This document shows positions 16,252 through 25,592 of a DNA stretch of 64,000 nucleotides, one piece after another (within the stretch, counting starts at the first letter, position 1; each line of letters begins with the position of its first letter). The notes below the pieces were generated by a model. It was not told where the DNA came from and did not search any database. It was given only the letters and a program-made list of their open reading frames with translations. The position numbers were made by a program, and so were the translations under genes. The DNA is from Glaciecola petra. GTDB lineage: Bacteria > Pseudomonadota > Gammaproteobacteria > Enterobacterales > Alteromonadaceae. The DNA is taken from assembly GCF_031846345.1 (NCBI RefSeq), contig NZ_JAVRHX010000006.1, forward strand, positions 1 to 64,000. Direction: 5' to 3'.

Positions 16252-17928
16252 ATGACAAATATGAAGATGGTTTTAGTTTTCATGATGCTTGGGATACAAG
16301 CTTCTATTGCTATAGCGAGTGATGTTCCGCTCATAATTGAAGATGCGAATACTCGTTCTGAGCATTACTTACCAGATTTTTCCTTTGCCGGTTATGATAA
16401 CGGTGAGTCCTTGCCTAACATTCAAGATTACCGCGTTATTGACGTCAGTGAACATGGCATCATCGCTAATGACGATATTGATGATAGCCTTGCTATCATT
16501 AAATTAATGAGCAGTATTAAAAACGACGAAATCCCTAGTGTTATTCAATTTGAAGCGGGTCGTTATATTATAAGCTCTATTATTTACTTCGATCGTAATT
16601 ACACGGTGTGGCGCGGAATGGGGAGCGGTGAAAACGGCACTGAGTTTTATTTTCCAAGACCCCTTATGTATGCCCCGCCCACGCCAGAGTTAAAAGAACT
16701 AAGAGAATATCTAGTAAAATTTGACAAAATCCAACGAGACAAAAAAAGGAACTTACATTTACCTTTTACCGAGTGGTCGTGGTCGGGTGGCTATTTTTGG
16801 ACACGCATAGAGGGGCAAAGAGTTAAAAAGTACCTGCAAGAGTATGATCAAGGTGAGCCTGTTGCTGCTCGTGCACAAAGCGGTAAGCGAGGTGGTTTTG
16901 AATTTGAAGTTGATGATACTACTCATTTAAAAGTCGGCCAAATAATTGAAATTCAGTGGTTAAATGACAAAGGAGAAAATGGACCTTTGTTGAAAGAGTT
17001 GTATCAAGACCAAGATGTGTATATTGGCAGTCATCATTGGAATTTTCCCAAATTACCGCTAGCACGACAGCAAGTAGAAATACTTTCTATACAAGGTAAA
17101 AAAATTACCATCCAAGCGCCATTACTGCATAACATTAACAAAGACTTGCTCGTTCATATTGAGGATTGGAAACATTTAACGCATATTGGTTTTGAAAATT
17201 TCAGTATGAAGTTTGCCTTTGCGACTACTATTGCACACCATATTGAACAAGGCTTTAATGGTATCTACTTAACACGCTTATATGACGGCTGGGTAGACAA
17301 TGTATTAATTTCCAATGCCGACAGTGGCATATTGACTGAAGAGTCGGCAAATTTAAGCATTAAAAGTGTTATCACAACCGGAAAAAAAGCAGCGCACTAT
17401 TCGGTCCAAGTAGGGGGCGTGCATAATGTGTTAGTTGAGAACTTGATAGTTGAAAATAAAGTCGTCCATCCAATGAGCTTTAATACCTTTTCAACTAAGA
17501 GTGTTTATCTTGGTGGCGAAATTAGAACCACACCAAAATTGGATCAGCATAGTGGGGCTAATCATCAAAATTTGTTTGATGGCGTTCAGCTCGACATTGA
17601 TTTGAAGGGATCTGAGCAACAATATCCTTTATTTGATGGAGGTGGAGCAAAATATTGGAAACCGAGTCATGCGGCATTTAATACTCTTTGGAACTTAAAA
17701 ATTAACTTTGTGAATAGTGGTGAGCTTAAGGGGCCGATTGTATTAGACGGCATTACTCAAGGTACCCTGGCGAGACTATTGGGTATTCATGCGAATTTAC
17801 CTATCACACTAGAATATGGTCTCGATCCATACGTGGAAAAAACAAACGAAAAAATAGCACCACATTCTCTTTATCAATATCAACTTGAATCGCGATTGAG
17901 CAGTTCAAGCGCTTCGCTCAATAATTAG
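16252..17928 (+). CDS. Secreted right-handed beta-helix protein, candidate polysaccharide lyase
   Basis: Starting at the ATG at 16252 gives 558 residues with a signal peptide ending IAIASD. Upstream in-frame starts (TTG 16156) fall in the operator and lack a leader. After a pectate-lyase-like opening (VIDVSEHGIIANDDIDDSLAII, VIQFEAGRYIIS) the protein has repeated parallel beta-helix strands and a conserved-looking LDQHSGANHQNLFDGV. Its look is that of the DUF4955/pectin-lyase-fold group; no catalytic residues can be assigned. As first gene of the kduI-kduD-uxaC-uxuB-TRAP operon it may cleave a uronate polymer in the periplasm, giving unsaturated oligouronides. That activity is inference. Confidence 0.65.
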   Translation: MTNMKMVLVFMMLGIQASIAIASDVPLIIEDANTRSEHYLPDFSFAGYDNGESLPNIQDYRVIDVSEHGIIANDDIDDSLAIIKLMSSIKNDEIPSVIQFEAGRYIISSIIYFDRNYTVWRGMGSGENGTEFYFPRPLMYAPPTPELKELREYLVKFDKIQRDKKRNLHLPFTEWSWSGGYFWTRIEGQRVKKYLQEYDQGEPVAARAQSGKRGGFEFEVDDTTHLKVGQIIEIQWLNDKGENGPLLKELYQDQDVYIGSHHWNFPKLPLARQQVEILSIQGKKITIQAPLLHNINKDLLVHIEDWKHLTHIGFENFSMKFAFATTIAHHIEQGFNGIYLTRLYDGWVDNVLISNADSGILTEESANLSIKSVITTGKKAAHYSVQVGGVHNVLVENLIVENKVVHPMSFNTFSTKSVYLGGEIRTTPKLDQHSGANHQNLFDGVQLDIDLKGSEQQYPLFDGGGAKYWKPSHAAFNTLWNLKINFVNSGELKGPIVLDGITQGTLARLLGIHANLPITLEYGLDPYVEKTNEKIAPHSLYQYQLESRLSSSSASLNN

Positions 17929-17946
17929 TTTTACTGGAAATTTACA

Positions 17947-18777
17947 ATGCAAATTAGACATTCAACTAACCCTAAAGATGCCAAACATTACGATACCAAT
18001 CGTTTGCGCGATGAGTACTTAATTGACTCACTGATGCGAGCAGACGAGATTTGTTTGGTCTACTCTCAAATTGACCGTGTTATTACTGGCGGTGCAATGC
18101 CTGTTAATAGTGAATTAACGCTAGCAGCAGGCGATGCATTACGGGCAAGCTCATTTTTGCAACGTCGAGAGTTAGGTATTATCAATGTGGGTGGAAGTGG
18201 CCAGGTAAAAGTGGGCGACAAAGAATATAGTTTAAGTAAGTTAGAGTGCTTATATTTGGGTCGAGGTGAGCCCGACCCCACTTTTAGTAGCGACGATAGC
18301 GCGCAACCTGCTTTGTTTTATATGGTCTCAACGCCGGCACACAAAGAATACCCCAGTGTTAAATCAACACAAGCGGATGCAAACGCTATTCATTTGGGTA
18401 GTTTAGAAACCAGTAATAAACGCACAATCTTCCAATATATACATGAAAAAGGCGTTCCTAGTTGCCAATTAGTGATGGGTTTAACTATTCTTGATACGGG
18501 TAGCGTTTGGAATACTTTCCCTGCTCACACTCACGACCGTCGAATGGAAGTTTATTTTTATTTTAACTTAGGAGAGCAAGACCGCGTAATGCATTTAATG
18601 GGTGAGCCAGACGAAACGCGTCACATTGTCGTTAAGAATCACCAAGCGGTATTGAGCCCATCATGGTCAATTCATAGTGGAGCGGGGACACGTAACTATG
18701 GCTTTATATGGGCAATGGCTGGCGAAAACCAAGCATTTGATGATATGGATGCGATCGATTTGAATAATTTTAGGTAG
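17947..18777 (+). CDS. kduI: 5-dehydro-4-deoxy-D-glucuronate isomerase
   Basis: The 276-residue cupin-fold enzyme (E. coli KduI 278) begins with RHSTNPKDAKHYDTNRLRDEYLI and has YLGRGEPDPTFSS. The zinc ligands are in PAHTHDRRMEVYFYF (two His and Glu) with a later His in WSIHSGAGTRNYGFIWAM. It isomerises 4-deoxy-L-threo-5-hexosulose uronate, the spontaneous product of unsaturated uronates, to 3-deoxy-D-glycero-2,5-hexodiulosonate. It lies 18 bases after the beta-helix gene and 8 bases before the dehydrogenase, implying that the upstream enzyme or a partner is a lyase. Confidence 0.95.
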   Translation: MQIRHSTNPKDAKHYDTNRLRDEYLIDSLMRADEICLVYSQIDRVITGGAMPVNSELTLAAGDALRASSFLQRRELGIINVGGSGQVKVGDKEYSLSKLECLYLGRGEPDPTFSSDDSAQPALFYMVSTPAHKEYPSVKSTQADANAIHLGSLETSNKRTIFQYIHEKGVPSCQLVMGLTILDTGSVWNTFPAHTHDRRMEVYFYFNLGEQDRVMHLMGEPDETRHIVVKNHQAVLSPSWSIHSGAGTRNYGFIWAMAGENQAFDDMDAIDLNNFR

Positions 18778-18785
18778 GTACAACA

Positions 18786-19577
18786 ATGTCGAATACTCTA
18801 TTTGATCTATCAGGAAAGGTGGCTTTAGTTACAGGTGGTTATAAAGGCTTAGGTTTAGCTATGGCAACAGGCTTGGGTGCCGCAGGAGCCACTGTTGTGC
18901 TAAATGGGCGAAATCAAAACGGCGTAGAAAGCGCTGTTGCCCATCTATCAGAACAAGGGATAAAAGCGCATTCTGCAATATTTGATGTAACTGATTATGC
19001 TGGCTTATCCCAGCAAATTGATACGATTGTTGACGCTCACGGAAGCATAGACATTTTAGTAAACAACGCAGGGATTATTCAACGTGAACCTTTGGCAAGC
19101 ATGGAAGTTGATGATTTCAGGAACATAGTTGAAACCGACTTAACTGCTCCTTTTGCTATGGCAAAGGCTGTTGTAGCGCACATGCGTAAACAAGGTCACG
19201 GCAAAATTATTAATATTTGTTCAATGATGAGTGAGCTAGGCCGCGATGGTGTTGGTGCATATGCAGCGGCCAAAGGAGGCCTTAAAATGCTAACTCGAAA
19301 CATGGCAACTGAATGGGCCAGAGACGGAATTCAAGTCAATGCGATTGGACCAGGTTACTTTGCTACTGATATAACAGCACCTATTAGAGTAGATGGGCAC
19401 CCTTTTAACGAGTTTATAATAAACCGCACGCCATCGGGTCGATGGGGGCAGCCAGATGAGTTGCAAGGTGCGGCGGTATTTTTGTCGGCCAAAGCGTCAG
19501 ATTTTGTGAATGGACAAGTGATATATGTCGACGGTGGTATTTTAGCAACCATCGGTAAACCATCCAATGAAAGTTAA
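18786..19577 (+). CDS. Short-chain dehydrogenase, probable 2-dehydro-3-deoxy-D-gluconate 5-dehydrogenase (KduD role)
   Basis: The 263-residue SDR has the cofactor motif TGGYKGLGLAMA near residues 16-27, NNAG, the catalytic Ser in ICSMMSELG and YAAAK. Sequence around the active site (ICSMMSELGRDGVGAYAAAKGGLKML) is closer to gluconate 5-dehydrogenase (IdnO) than to classical KduD. Its position directly after kduI argues that it performs the KduD step, reducing the diketo acid to 2-keto-3-deoxygluconate with NAD(P)H. The KduD-like GPGYFATDIT and SGRWGQPDELQGAAVFL support this. I leave the symbol empty because of the mixed signature. Confidence 0.82.
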   Translation: MSNTLFDLSGKVALVTGGYKGLGLAMATGLGAAGATVVLNGRNQNGVESAVAHLSEQGIKAHSAIFDVTDYAGLSQQIDTIVDAHGSIDILVNNAGIIQREPLASMEVDDFRNIVETDLTAPFAMAKAVVAHMRKQGHGKIINICSMMSELGRDGVGAYAAAKGGLKMLTRNMATEWARDGIQVNAIGPGYFATDITAPIRVDGHPFNEFIINRTPSGRWGQPDELQGAAVFLSAKASDFVNGQVIYVDGGILATIGKPSNES

Positions 19578-19612
19578 TTTAAGCAATAATTATTTAGGAA
19601 CGCAGTATTATC

Positions 19613-21028
19613 ATGGGTAAACCCTTACATCTTCACGAGCATCGGCTTTTTCCTTCGGAACCAGGAGCCAGAGAAATATGTCGACGTTTATATGCTGAAG
19701 TGAAGTCTTTACCAATTATTAGCCCACATGGTCACACCGATCCAAGTTGGTTTGCACTAAACGAATCATTTAGTAACCCCGCTGAGCTTTTATTAACGCC
19801 CGATCATTATGTATTGAGAATGCTGTATAGCCAAGGTATATCAATGCAATCTTTAGGGGTAAAACCGGATGACGGCGGTGACTACGAGACAGACCCTCGA
19901 CAGGTATGGCGCTTATTTGCAGAGCATTATTATTTGTTTAGGGGTACGCCATCGCAGTTGTGGTTGGACTATATTTTTTATCATGTTTTTAATATTAATG
20001 TGCGCCTTGATGCATCAACTGCCGACAGATATTACGATATCATTAACACTGCACTAGCCACAGACGAATTTAGGCCGCGTGCCTTGTTTGAGCAATACAA
20101 TATTGAAGTTATTTCTACCACAGAATCGCCATTAGACGATTTAAAACACCATCGGCATATTCTTGATAGTGATTGGTCTGGGCGGGTTATATCAGCATTT
20201 AGGCCAGATCCGGTTATTGATCCAGAGTTCGAAGGTTTCACCCAAAATATTGAAAAACTGGCAGCCCTAACAGGAGAAAATTGTTCAGATTTTGCTAGTT
20301 ATTTAAAGGCCTTGGCTGCTAGACGCGCATTTTTTAAATCAACGGGCGTGACTTCAAGTGATCATGGTCACCCTACTGCGCTTACTGCAGATTTATCTCT
20401 CCAAGAATGTGAACGTTTATACCAGAAAGTAATTGCCTCAAAATGCAGTGCCCAAGATGCCGAGTTATTTCGTGCCCAAATGCTGACTGAAATGGCCAAA
20501 ATGAGTATTGAAGACGGCTTAGTGATGCAAATTCATCCGGGTGTTTATCGCAATCATAATCCGAGACTTTTCCAAGGTTTTGGACGTGACAAAGGTGCCG
20601 ATATACCGCTACAAACGGATTATGTAAATGCGCTTAAACCATTGCTAGATAAGTTTGGTAACGATTCTAGGCTCAGTATTATAGTGTTTACCCTTGATGA
20701 AACTTCTTACAGCCGTGAATTAGCGCCATTAGCGGGTCACTATCCAGCACTAAAAATTGGCCCTGCATGGTGGTTCCATGATAGCCCTGAAGGCATGCGT
20801 AGATACAGAGAGCAAGTCACCGAGACGGCAGGATTTTATAATACCGTTGGTTTTAACGACGATACCCGCGCGTTTTTGTCAATTCCAGCTAGGCACGATG
20901 TAGCTCGCCGTATGGATTGTAATTTTTTGTCAAAACTTGTGGCAGAACATCGATTGCATGAAGACGAAGCACATGAGTTGGCTCACGGTTTAGCCTATGA
21001 TTTTGCTAAAAAGGCATACAAGCTATAA
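19613..21028 (+). CDS. uxaC: Glucuronate isomerase
   Basis: The 471-residue protein (E. coli UxaC 470) has the typical opening LPIISPHGHTDPSWFALNE, RTPSQLWLDYIFYHVF-like sequence, ISTTESPLDDLKHH, DHGHPTALTADLS, MQIHPGVYRNHN and GPAWWFHDSPEGM. It interconverts D-glucuronate and D-fructuronate (and D-galacturonate and D-tagaturonate). Only the fructuronate branch is complete here (UxuB and UxuA); altronate genes uxaA and uxaB are absent from the window, so D-glucuronate is the likelier in vivo substrate. The stop overlaps the uxuB start in TAATG. Confidence 0.96.
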   Translation: MGKPLHLHEHRLFPSEPGAREICRRLYAEVKSLPIISPHGHTDPSWFALNESFSNPAELLLTPDHYVLRMLYSQGISMQSLGVKPDDGGDYETDPRQVWRLFAEHYYLFRGTPSQLWLDYIFYHVFNINVRLDASTADRYYDIINTALATDEFRPRALFEQYNIEVISTTESPLDDLKHHRHILDSDWSGRVISAFRPDPVIDPEFEGFTQNIEKLAALTGENCSDFASYLKALAARRAFFKSTGVTSSDHGHPTALTADLSLQECERLYQKVIASKCSAQDAELFRAQMLTEMAKMSIEDGLVMQIHPGVYRNHNPRLFQGFGRDKGADIPLQTDYVNALKPLLDKFGNDSRLSIIVFTLDETSYSRELAPLAGHYPALKIGPAWWFHDSPEGMRRYREQVTETAGFYNTVGFNDDTRAFLSIPARHDVARRMDCNFLSKLVAEHRLHEDEAHELAHGLAYDFAKKAYKL

Positions 21029-22536
21029 TGGATACGCAAATTAAATCATTACCTCGTTTAAATGCCTCGTTCAATAAATCGAACGCAAATTCTAGCTTGG
21101 ATGCGAGTTCTACCATTGTGCATTTGGGGGTAGGGGCGTTTCATCGAGCGCATCAAGCGTGGTATACACAAAAAGCTTTAGAAACCGAAAATAGCGATAG
21201 TTGGAAAATAATAGGTGTTAGCTTACGAAGCGCAACCATGGCAGAGCAGCTAAATCCACAAAATGGCCTATATACCGTCGTTGAGCAAAACTCAGAAGGC
21301 TATAATACTCAAATTATAGACGTCATTAAGGAAGTCATTGTCGCACCAGAATCACCCGATACTGTCTTAGCCGTATTAAGTGATGTAAGGACCAAAATTG
21401 TAAGCCTTACGATTACAGAAAAAGGGTATTGTCACGATCCGGCAAGCGGTCAATTACATCTATCTCACCCAGACATACAACACGATTTAAATTGCGACTT
21501 AACAAAGCACCAACATCCGCGCAGTGCAATAGGGTATTTGGTGTGGGCTATGCACCTTCGTTGGCAGCGTAACTTAAGCGGTTTTACAGTCATGAGTTGT
21601 GATAACTTGCCAGCAAATGGCCAATTGTTAAGGAATTTGGTCTTGAGTTTTGCACACCAACTAGCCCCTGATTTTGCTGAACATGTGGCAACTGAATACG
21701 CGTTTCCAAGCAGCATGGTTGATCGCATAGTACCTGCTATGACCGAACAAGTCCGTAATAAATTTTGTCAGCAACTAGGCTACGATGATCATGGGTTGAT
21801 TGTGACTGAAAGCTTCAGCCAATGGGTTATAGAAGACAATTTTGCACAAGACCGGCCTGCTTGGGAAAAAGCCGGGGCTTTGTTAACACAAGATGTTCAT
21901 GCATTCGAAACTATGAAGTTGCGTCTATTAAATGGTAGTCATTCATCCATTGCCTATGTTGGATATTTAAGCGGTTTTAAAACAGTGGCTGAGACTATTG
22001 AAAATCCAGAATGCTTCGCTTTTATTTCGGCAATTATGCGCGAAGAGCTATTGCCAAGTGTTGATGTTCCCAAAGGAATAGATGTAAAACAATATTGTCA
22101 GCAGCTGCTGCAACGTTTTGCCAATCCACACTTACATCATCAAACATATCAAATCGCGATGGATGGTTCGCAGAAATTACCGCAACGGCTTTTGCATGCA
22201 CTTGCTTTTCAGTTAGATAATCAAGGAAGCATCGACAGACTATGTTTTGTAATTGCGGCTTGGATTCAATATGTATCGGGCTTAGACCTCAATGGTAAAG
22301 AAATCTCAGTACAAGATCCATACACCATAGAGTTAGCGAGTGCCTACTATACTGCTAATGGAGACCTCACTGAGTGGGTTGAGGAAATCTTTTGTATGGA
22401 TACTATTTTTGATCAAAATGTAAAACAAAATAAGCAAGTTAAAAGCAAAGTATGCTATTGGCTTGCCCATATGCGAGAGCAATCACGCGCTTGCGATTCT
22501 CTTCACTCTTTACAAGTGGTGGTTGGCCAATGTTAA
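21028..22536 (+). CDS. uxuB: Fructuronate reductase (mannitol dehydrogenase family)
   Basis: The 502-residue protein belongs to the polyol-specific long-chain dehydrogenases. It shows IVHLGVGAFHRAHQAWYTQ (nucleotide-binding region), TVMSCDNLPANGQLLRNLVL, PSSMVDRIVPAMT, and the catalytic Lys region FETMKLRLLNGSHSSIAYVGYL. UxuB reduces D-fructuronate to D-mannonate, which UxuA dehydrates. It starts within the uxaC stop codon and its stop overlaps the next start by seven bases, so all three genes are translationally coupled. Confidence 0.93.
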   Translation: MDTQIKSLPRLNASFNKSNANSSLDASSTIVHLGVGAFHRAHQAWYTQKALETENSDSWKIIGVSLRSATMAEQLNPQNGLYTVVEQNSEGYNTQIIDVIKEVIVAPESPDTVLAVLSDVRTKIVSLTITEKGYCHDPASGQLHLSHPDIQHDLNCDLTKHQHPRSAIGYLVWAMHLRWQRNLSGFTVMSCDNLPANGQLLRNLVLSFAHQLAPDFAEHVATEYAFPSSMVDRIVPAMTEQVRNKFCQQLGYDDHGLIVTESFSQWVIEDNFAQDRPAWEKAGALLTQDVHAFETMKLRLLNGSHSSIAYVGYLSGFKTVAETIENPECFAFISAIMREELLPSVDVPKGIDVKQYCQQLLQRFANPHLHHQTYQIAMDGSQKLPQRLLHALAFQLDNQGSIDRLCFVIAAWIQYVSGLDLNGKEISVQDPYTIELASAYYTANGDLTEWVEEIFCMDTIFDQNVKQNKQVKSKVCYWLAHMREQSRACDSLHSLQVVVGQC

Positions 22537-23552
22537 AAAGCAACTTCAACACGAGATTAAAAAACACAGTGTTTATATGTGCCAGTATATTGCTGTTAGC
22601 CGGATGTGCACAACAAAGTGAAACAATTGATATTAAGTTAGGGCACGCACTCGACACTTCGCATCCAGTGCACTTGGGCATGCAGTACATGGCTGATGAT
22701 TTGGTTAAACGTTCTAATGGCGAAATGCGTATTACTCTATATCCAAATCAGCAATTAGGTAGTGAACGGCAAACTCTAGAATTATTACAAATAGGCTCAG
22801 TTGGCATGACAAAAGTGTCGGCAGCAGTGTTAGAGAATTTTGCCCCAAATGTAAAAGTGCTTAGCTTGCCTTATATTTTTATGAGTAAAAAGCATGCACA
22901 TACGGTTATGGATAGCGAAATTGGACGTGATTTATTAACAGAAAGTGAGCCTTATTGGTTGCGAGGTTTAACTTTTTATGACGCGGGCAGCCGCAGTTAC
23001 TATACAACTGAAAACCCTATTAATTTGCCTGAAGACTTAGAGGGCTTAAAGATACGAGTGCAATCGAGCGTGACCGCCATGAATTTAGTGAAGGCAATGG
23101 GCGGTTCGCCAACACCAATAGCGTGGGGTGAACTATATACCGCTTTGCAGCAAGGCGTGGTAGATGGCGCGGAAAACAACCCGCCTAGTTTTTATTATTC
23201 CAGACACTATGAAGTTGCGCCTTATTACACTTTAAATGAACATACATCGGTACCCGATGTACTTATGATTTCGACACATTTATGGGACCGATTGACTACA
23301 CAACAACAAGAGTGGTTGCAGGCTTCAGCAAATGCGTCAGCCATTCATCAGCGTATGTTGTGGGAACAAGCTGAACTTGAGGCGCTCAATGCAGTGAAAG
23401 AAGCGGGTGTAACGATTATTTATCCAGACAAAGTCCCTTTTGCTAATTCAACAGCAAGTTTATTAGAAGCGTACAAATCAGACCCCACCGCATATGAGTA
23501 TATTAAACGTATTCAAGCGAAGGCCAGCGACACAAACGAGGTATCACCATGA
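22530..23552 (+). CDS. dctP: TRAP transporter substrate-binding protein, probable lipoprotein
   Basis: The start at 22530 (340 residues) is chosen because it opens a signal sequence with a lipobox, LLLAGC, around residue 22; the frame remains open upstream only over uxuB. The DctP fold is clear: LGHALDTSHPVHLGMQYMADDLVKRSNGEM, YPNQQLGSERQTLELLQIGSVGM, and GLKIRVQSSVTAMNLVKAMGGSPTPIAWGELYTALQQGVVDGAENNPPSF-like core with the conserved Arg that clamps the substrate carboxylate. It should deliver a uronate or oligouronide to the DctQM permease. A lipid anchor is less usual for DctP, which is commonly soluble. Confidence 0.92.
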   Translation: MLKSNFNTRLKNTVFICASILLLAGCAQQSETIDIKLGHALDTSHPVHLGMQYMADDLVKRSNGEMRITLYPNQQLGSERQTLELLQIGSVGMTKVSAAVLENFAPNVKVLSLPYIFMSKKHAHTVMDSEIGRDLLTESEPYWLRGLTFYDAGSRSYYTTENPINLPEDLEGLKIRVQSSVTAMNLVKAMGGSPTPIAWGELYTALQQGVVDGAENNPPSFYYSRHYEVAPYYTLNEHTSVPDVLMISTHLWDRLTTQQQEWLQASANASAIHQRMLWEQAELEALNAVKEAGVTIIYPDKVPFANSTASLLEAYKSDPTAYEYIKRIQAKASDTNEVSP

Positions 23553-24052
23553 ATAGCACAATGGCATTACGTCGCTTTTTAGATAAAGTATTGGAGCCTA
23601 TTTTAATCATAATCGTGTTGCTTTTGGTGGTTACGGTTTTATGGCAGGTTACTAGCCGTTATATTTTGGCCTCGCCTAGCACTTTTACTAGTGAAGTAGC
23701 CAGAATATTATTAATTTGGTTAACCCTAATAGGGGCAGCCTGGGTGGTAGGTCAACGCGCTCATCTTTCGGTAGATTTGCTCATTGAAAAGCTCAGTGCT
23801 ATGAAGGCCATTTTATTGCAAGGTTTTATCCACATTACTATTGCTGTTTTTGCTGTTGCGGTGTTAGTCGTTGGAGGGGCAAATCTTGTTTATACAACAT
23901 TGCATTTAGGACAGATGACGACGGTATTGCAAATTCCTATGGGTTACGTTTATGTTGCCCTCCCCCTAAGTGGTTTATTAATGCTGGTGTATAGCATTTG
24001 TGATGTACTGCTTTTACATTCATCTTCGTCAACAGATGCAGAGGTAAATTAA
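23549..24052 (+). CDS. dctQ: TRAP transporter small permease
   Basis: The 167-residue protein has four hydrophobic helices and the DctQ signature RYILASPSTFTSEVARILLIWLTLIGAAW followed by RAHLSVDLL. It pairs with DctM to form the secondary, sodium-driven TRAP membrane complex. The start overlaps the dctP stop by four bases (ATGA) and DctM begins one base after its stop. Confidence 0.93.
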   Translation: MNSTMALRRFLDKVLEPILIIIVLLLVVTVLWQVTSRYILASPSTFTSEVARILLIWLTLIGAAWVVGQRAHLSVDLLIEKLSAMKAILLQGFIHITIAVFAVAVLVVGGANLVYTTLHLGQMTTVLQIPMGYVYVALPLSGLLMLVYSICDVLLLHSSSSTDAEVN

Positions 24053-24053
24053 T

Positions 24054-25355
24054 ATGGGCAGCATCGAAGTTTTAATATTGATTTTGAGTTTTGTGGTATT
24101 GCTAGGTATTGGTGTGCCCATTGCCTTTAGCATTGCCATATCAGCGACACTAACCTTAATAGTTAGTGTACCAGCGCTGTCGACACTTACGACTATTGCT
24201 CAACGAATGGGCACTGGTTTGGATAGTTTTACTTTGTTAGCCATCCCATTTTTTATTTTAGCTGGACAACTTATGAACAGCGGTGGAATAGCGCGAAGGC
24301 TTATTGACTTTGCACGCGCTTTAGTTGGAGCTTTGCCCGGTGGGCTTGCTTTTGTCAACATCATCGCGAACATGCTTTTTGGCGCAATTTCGGGTTCTGC
24401 AGTTGCGTCTGCATCTGCAATTGGCTCGGCAATGGGGCCAAGAATGGAAAAGGAAGGCTACGACAAAGCATATTCTGCGGCGGTGAATATTAGTTCAGCG
24501 ACCACAGGCCTTATCATTCCACCAAGTAATATTTTGATCGTATTTTCTTTAGCGTCGGGTGGCGTGTCTATTGCGGCATTGTTCATGGCCGGATATGTAC
24601 CTGGTTTATTGATTGGTGCCTTACTAATGCTGTGTGCAGGTGTTATGGCAAAGCGCCGTGGGTATCCGAGTGGAGAAAAAGCAAGTTTTGCAAAAGTGAC
24701 TTCTACCTTTGTTGCTGCATTGCCAAGTTTACTCATGTTGGTAGTAGTGATTGGTGGTATTGTAAACGGCATTTTCACCGCCACAGAAGCTTCTGCTATT
24801 GCTGTGTTATACAGCGCGATTTTAGTATTCATGTACAAAGAAGTGAGCATCTCTGATATACGACCACTTATTTTAAATACCGTAAAAACTACTAGTATCG
24901 TGTTATTTTTAGTGGCGACATCGCTAGCCCTGTCTTGGGTGATGGCTTATGAGAATATTCCACAAACTATTACCGATGTTTTACTCACTATAAGTGACAA
25001 CCCCATCATTATTTTGCTCATCATAAATGTGATTTTGTTATGTGTTGGTATTTTTATGGATATGACGCCAGCGGTTTTGATATTTACGCCTATATTTTTG
25101 CCTGTAGTGGTGGCGACAGGTATGGACCCAGTTCATTTTGGCATTATGATGGTACTTAACTTGTGTATTGGCTTATGCACACCACCTGTGGGCTCAGTAC
25201 TATTTGTGGGTTGCAGTGTTGCTAAGCTAAAAATCCACGAAGTTATTAAGCCATTGTTGCCTTTATTCATCACCATGCTGGTAGGGTTAATGCTCATTAC
25301 CTTTATACCCGAAATCAGTCTGTGGTTGCCGCGTGCATTGGGTTTGATGGAGTAA
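24054..25355 (+). CDS. dctM: TRAP transporter large permease
   Basis: The 433-residue polytopic protein is a full-length DctM, with GIGVPIAFSIAIS, FTLLAIPFFILAGQLMNSGGIARRLIDFA, ANMLFGAISGSAVASASAIGSAMGPRM-like core and GLCTPPVGSVLFVGCSVAKL. It carries the transport pathway. As the last gene of the uronate operon it gives the pathway its uptake step. No kinase or aldolase for 2-keto-3-deoxygluconate (kdgK, eda) is found in the window. Confidence 0.94.
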   Translation: MGSIEVLILILSFVVLLGIGVPIAFSIAISATLTLIVSVPALSTLTTIAQRMGTGLDSFTLLAIPFFILAGQLMNSGGIARRLIDFARALVGALPGGLAFVNIIANMLFGAISGSAVASASAIGSAMGPRMEKEGYDKAYSAAVNISSATTGLIIPPSNILIVFSLASGGVSIAALFMAGYVPGLLIGALLMLCAGVMAKRRGYPSGEKASFAKVTSTFVAALPSLLMLVVVIGGIVNGIFTATEASAIAVLYSAILVFMYKEVSISDIRPLILNTVKTTSIVLFLVATSLALSWVMAYENIPQTITDVLLTISDNPIIILLIINVILLCVGIFMDMTPAVLIFTPIFLPVVVATGMDPVHFGIMMVLNLCIGLCTPPVGSVLFVGCSVAKLKIHEVIKPLLPLFITMLVGLMLITFIPEISLWLPRALGLME

Positions 25356-25592
25356 TATCTTACACTCAAAAGTGAACAACTCTTCTTCTTTCCCCGTACT
25401 TAAGCTCTGTATTAAACGAGCCTTATTTTATTTGCGCCGATTGTATGCTCGGTATGCAGGCGTAGTCGGAAAAACTGAATTTCTCTATCAATGTGCGCCA
25501 AAGGCATAATCTGGCTTGAGGTGGAAATTATAAAACTAGAGCCAATAGAGCTTACAAAAACTAATTATTATTAAAAAACGATGGATATTTAC

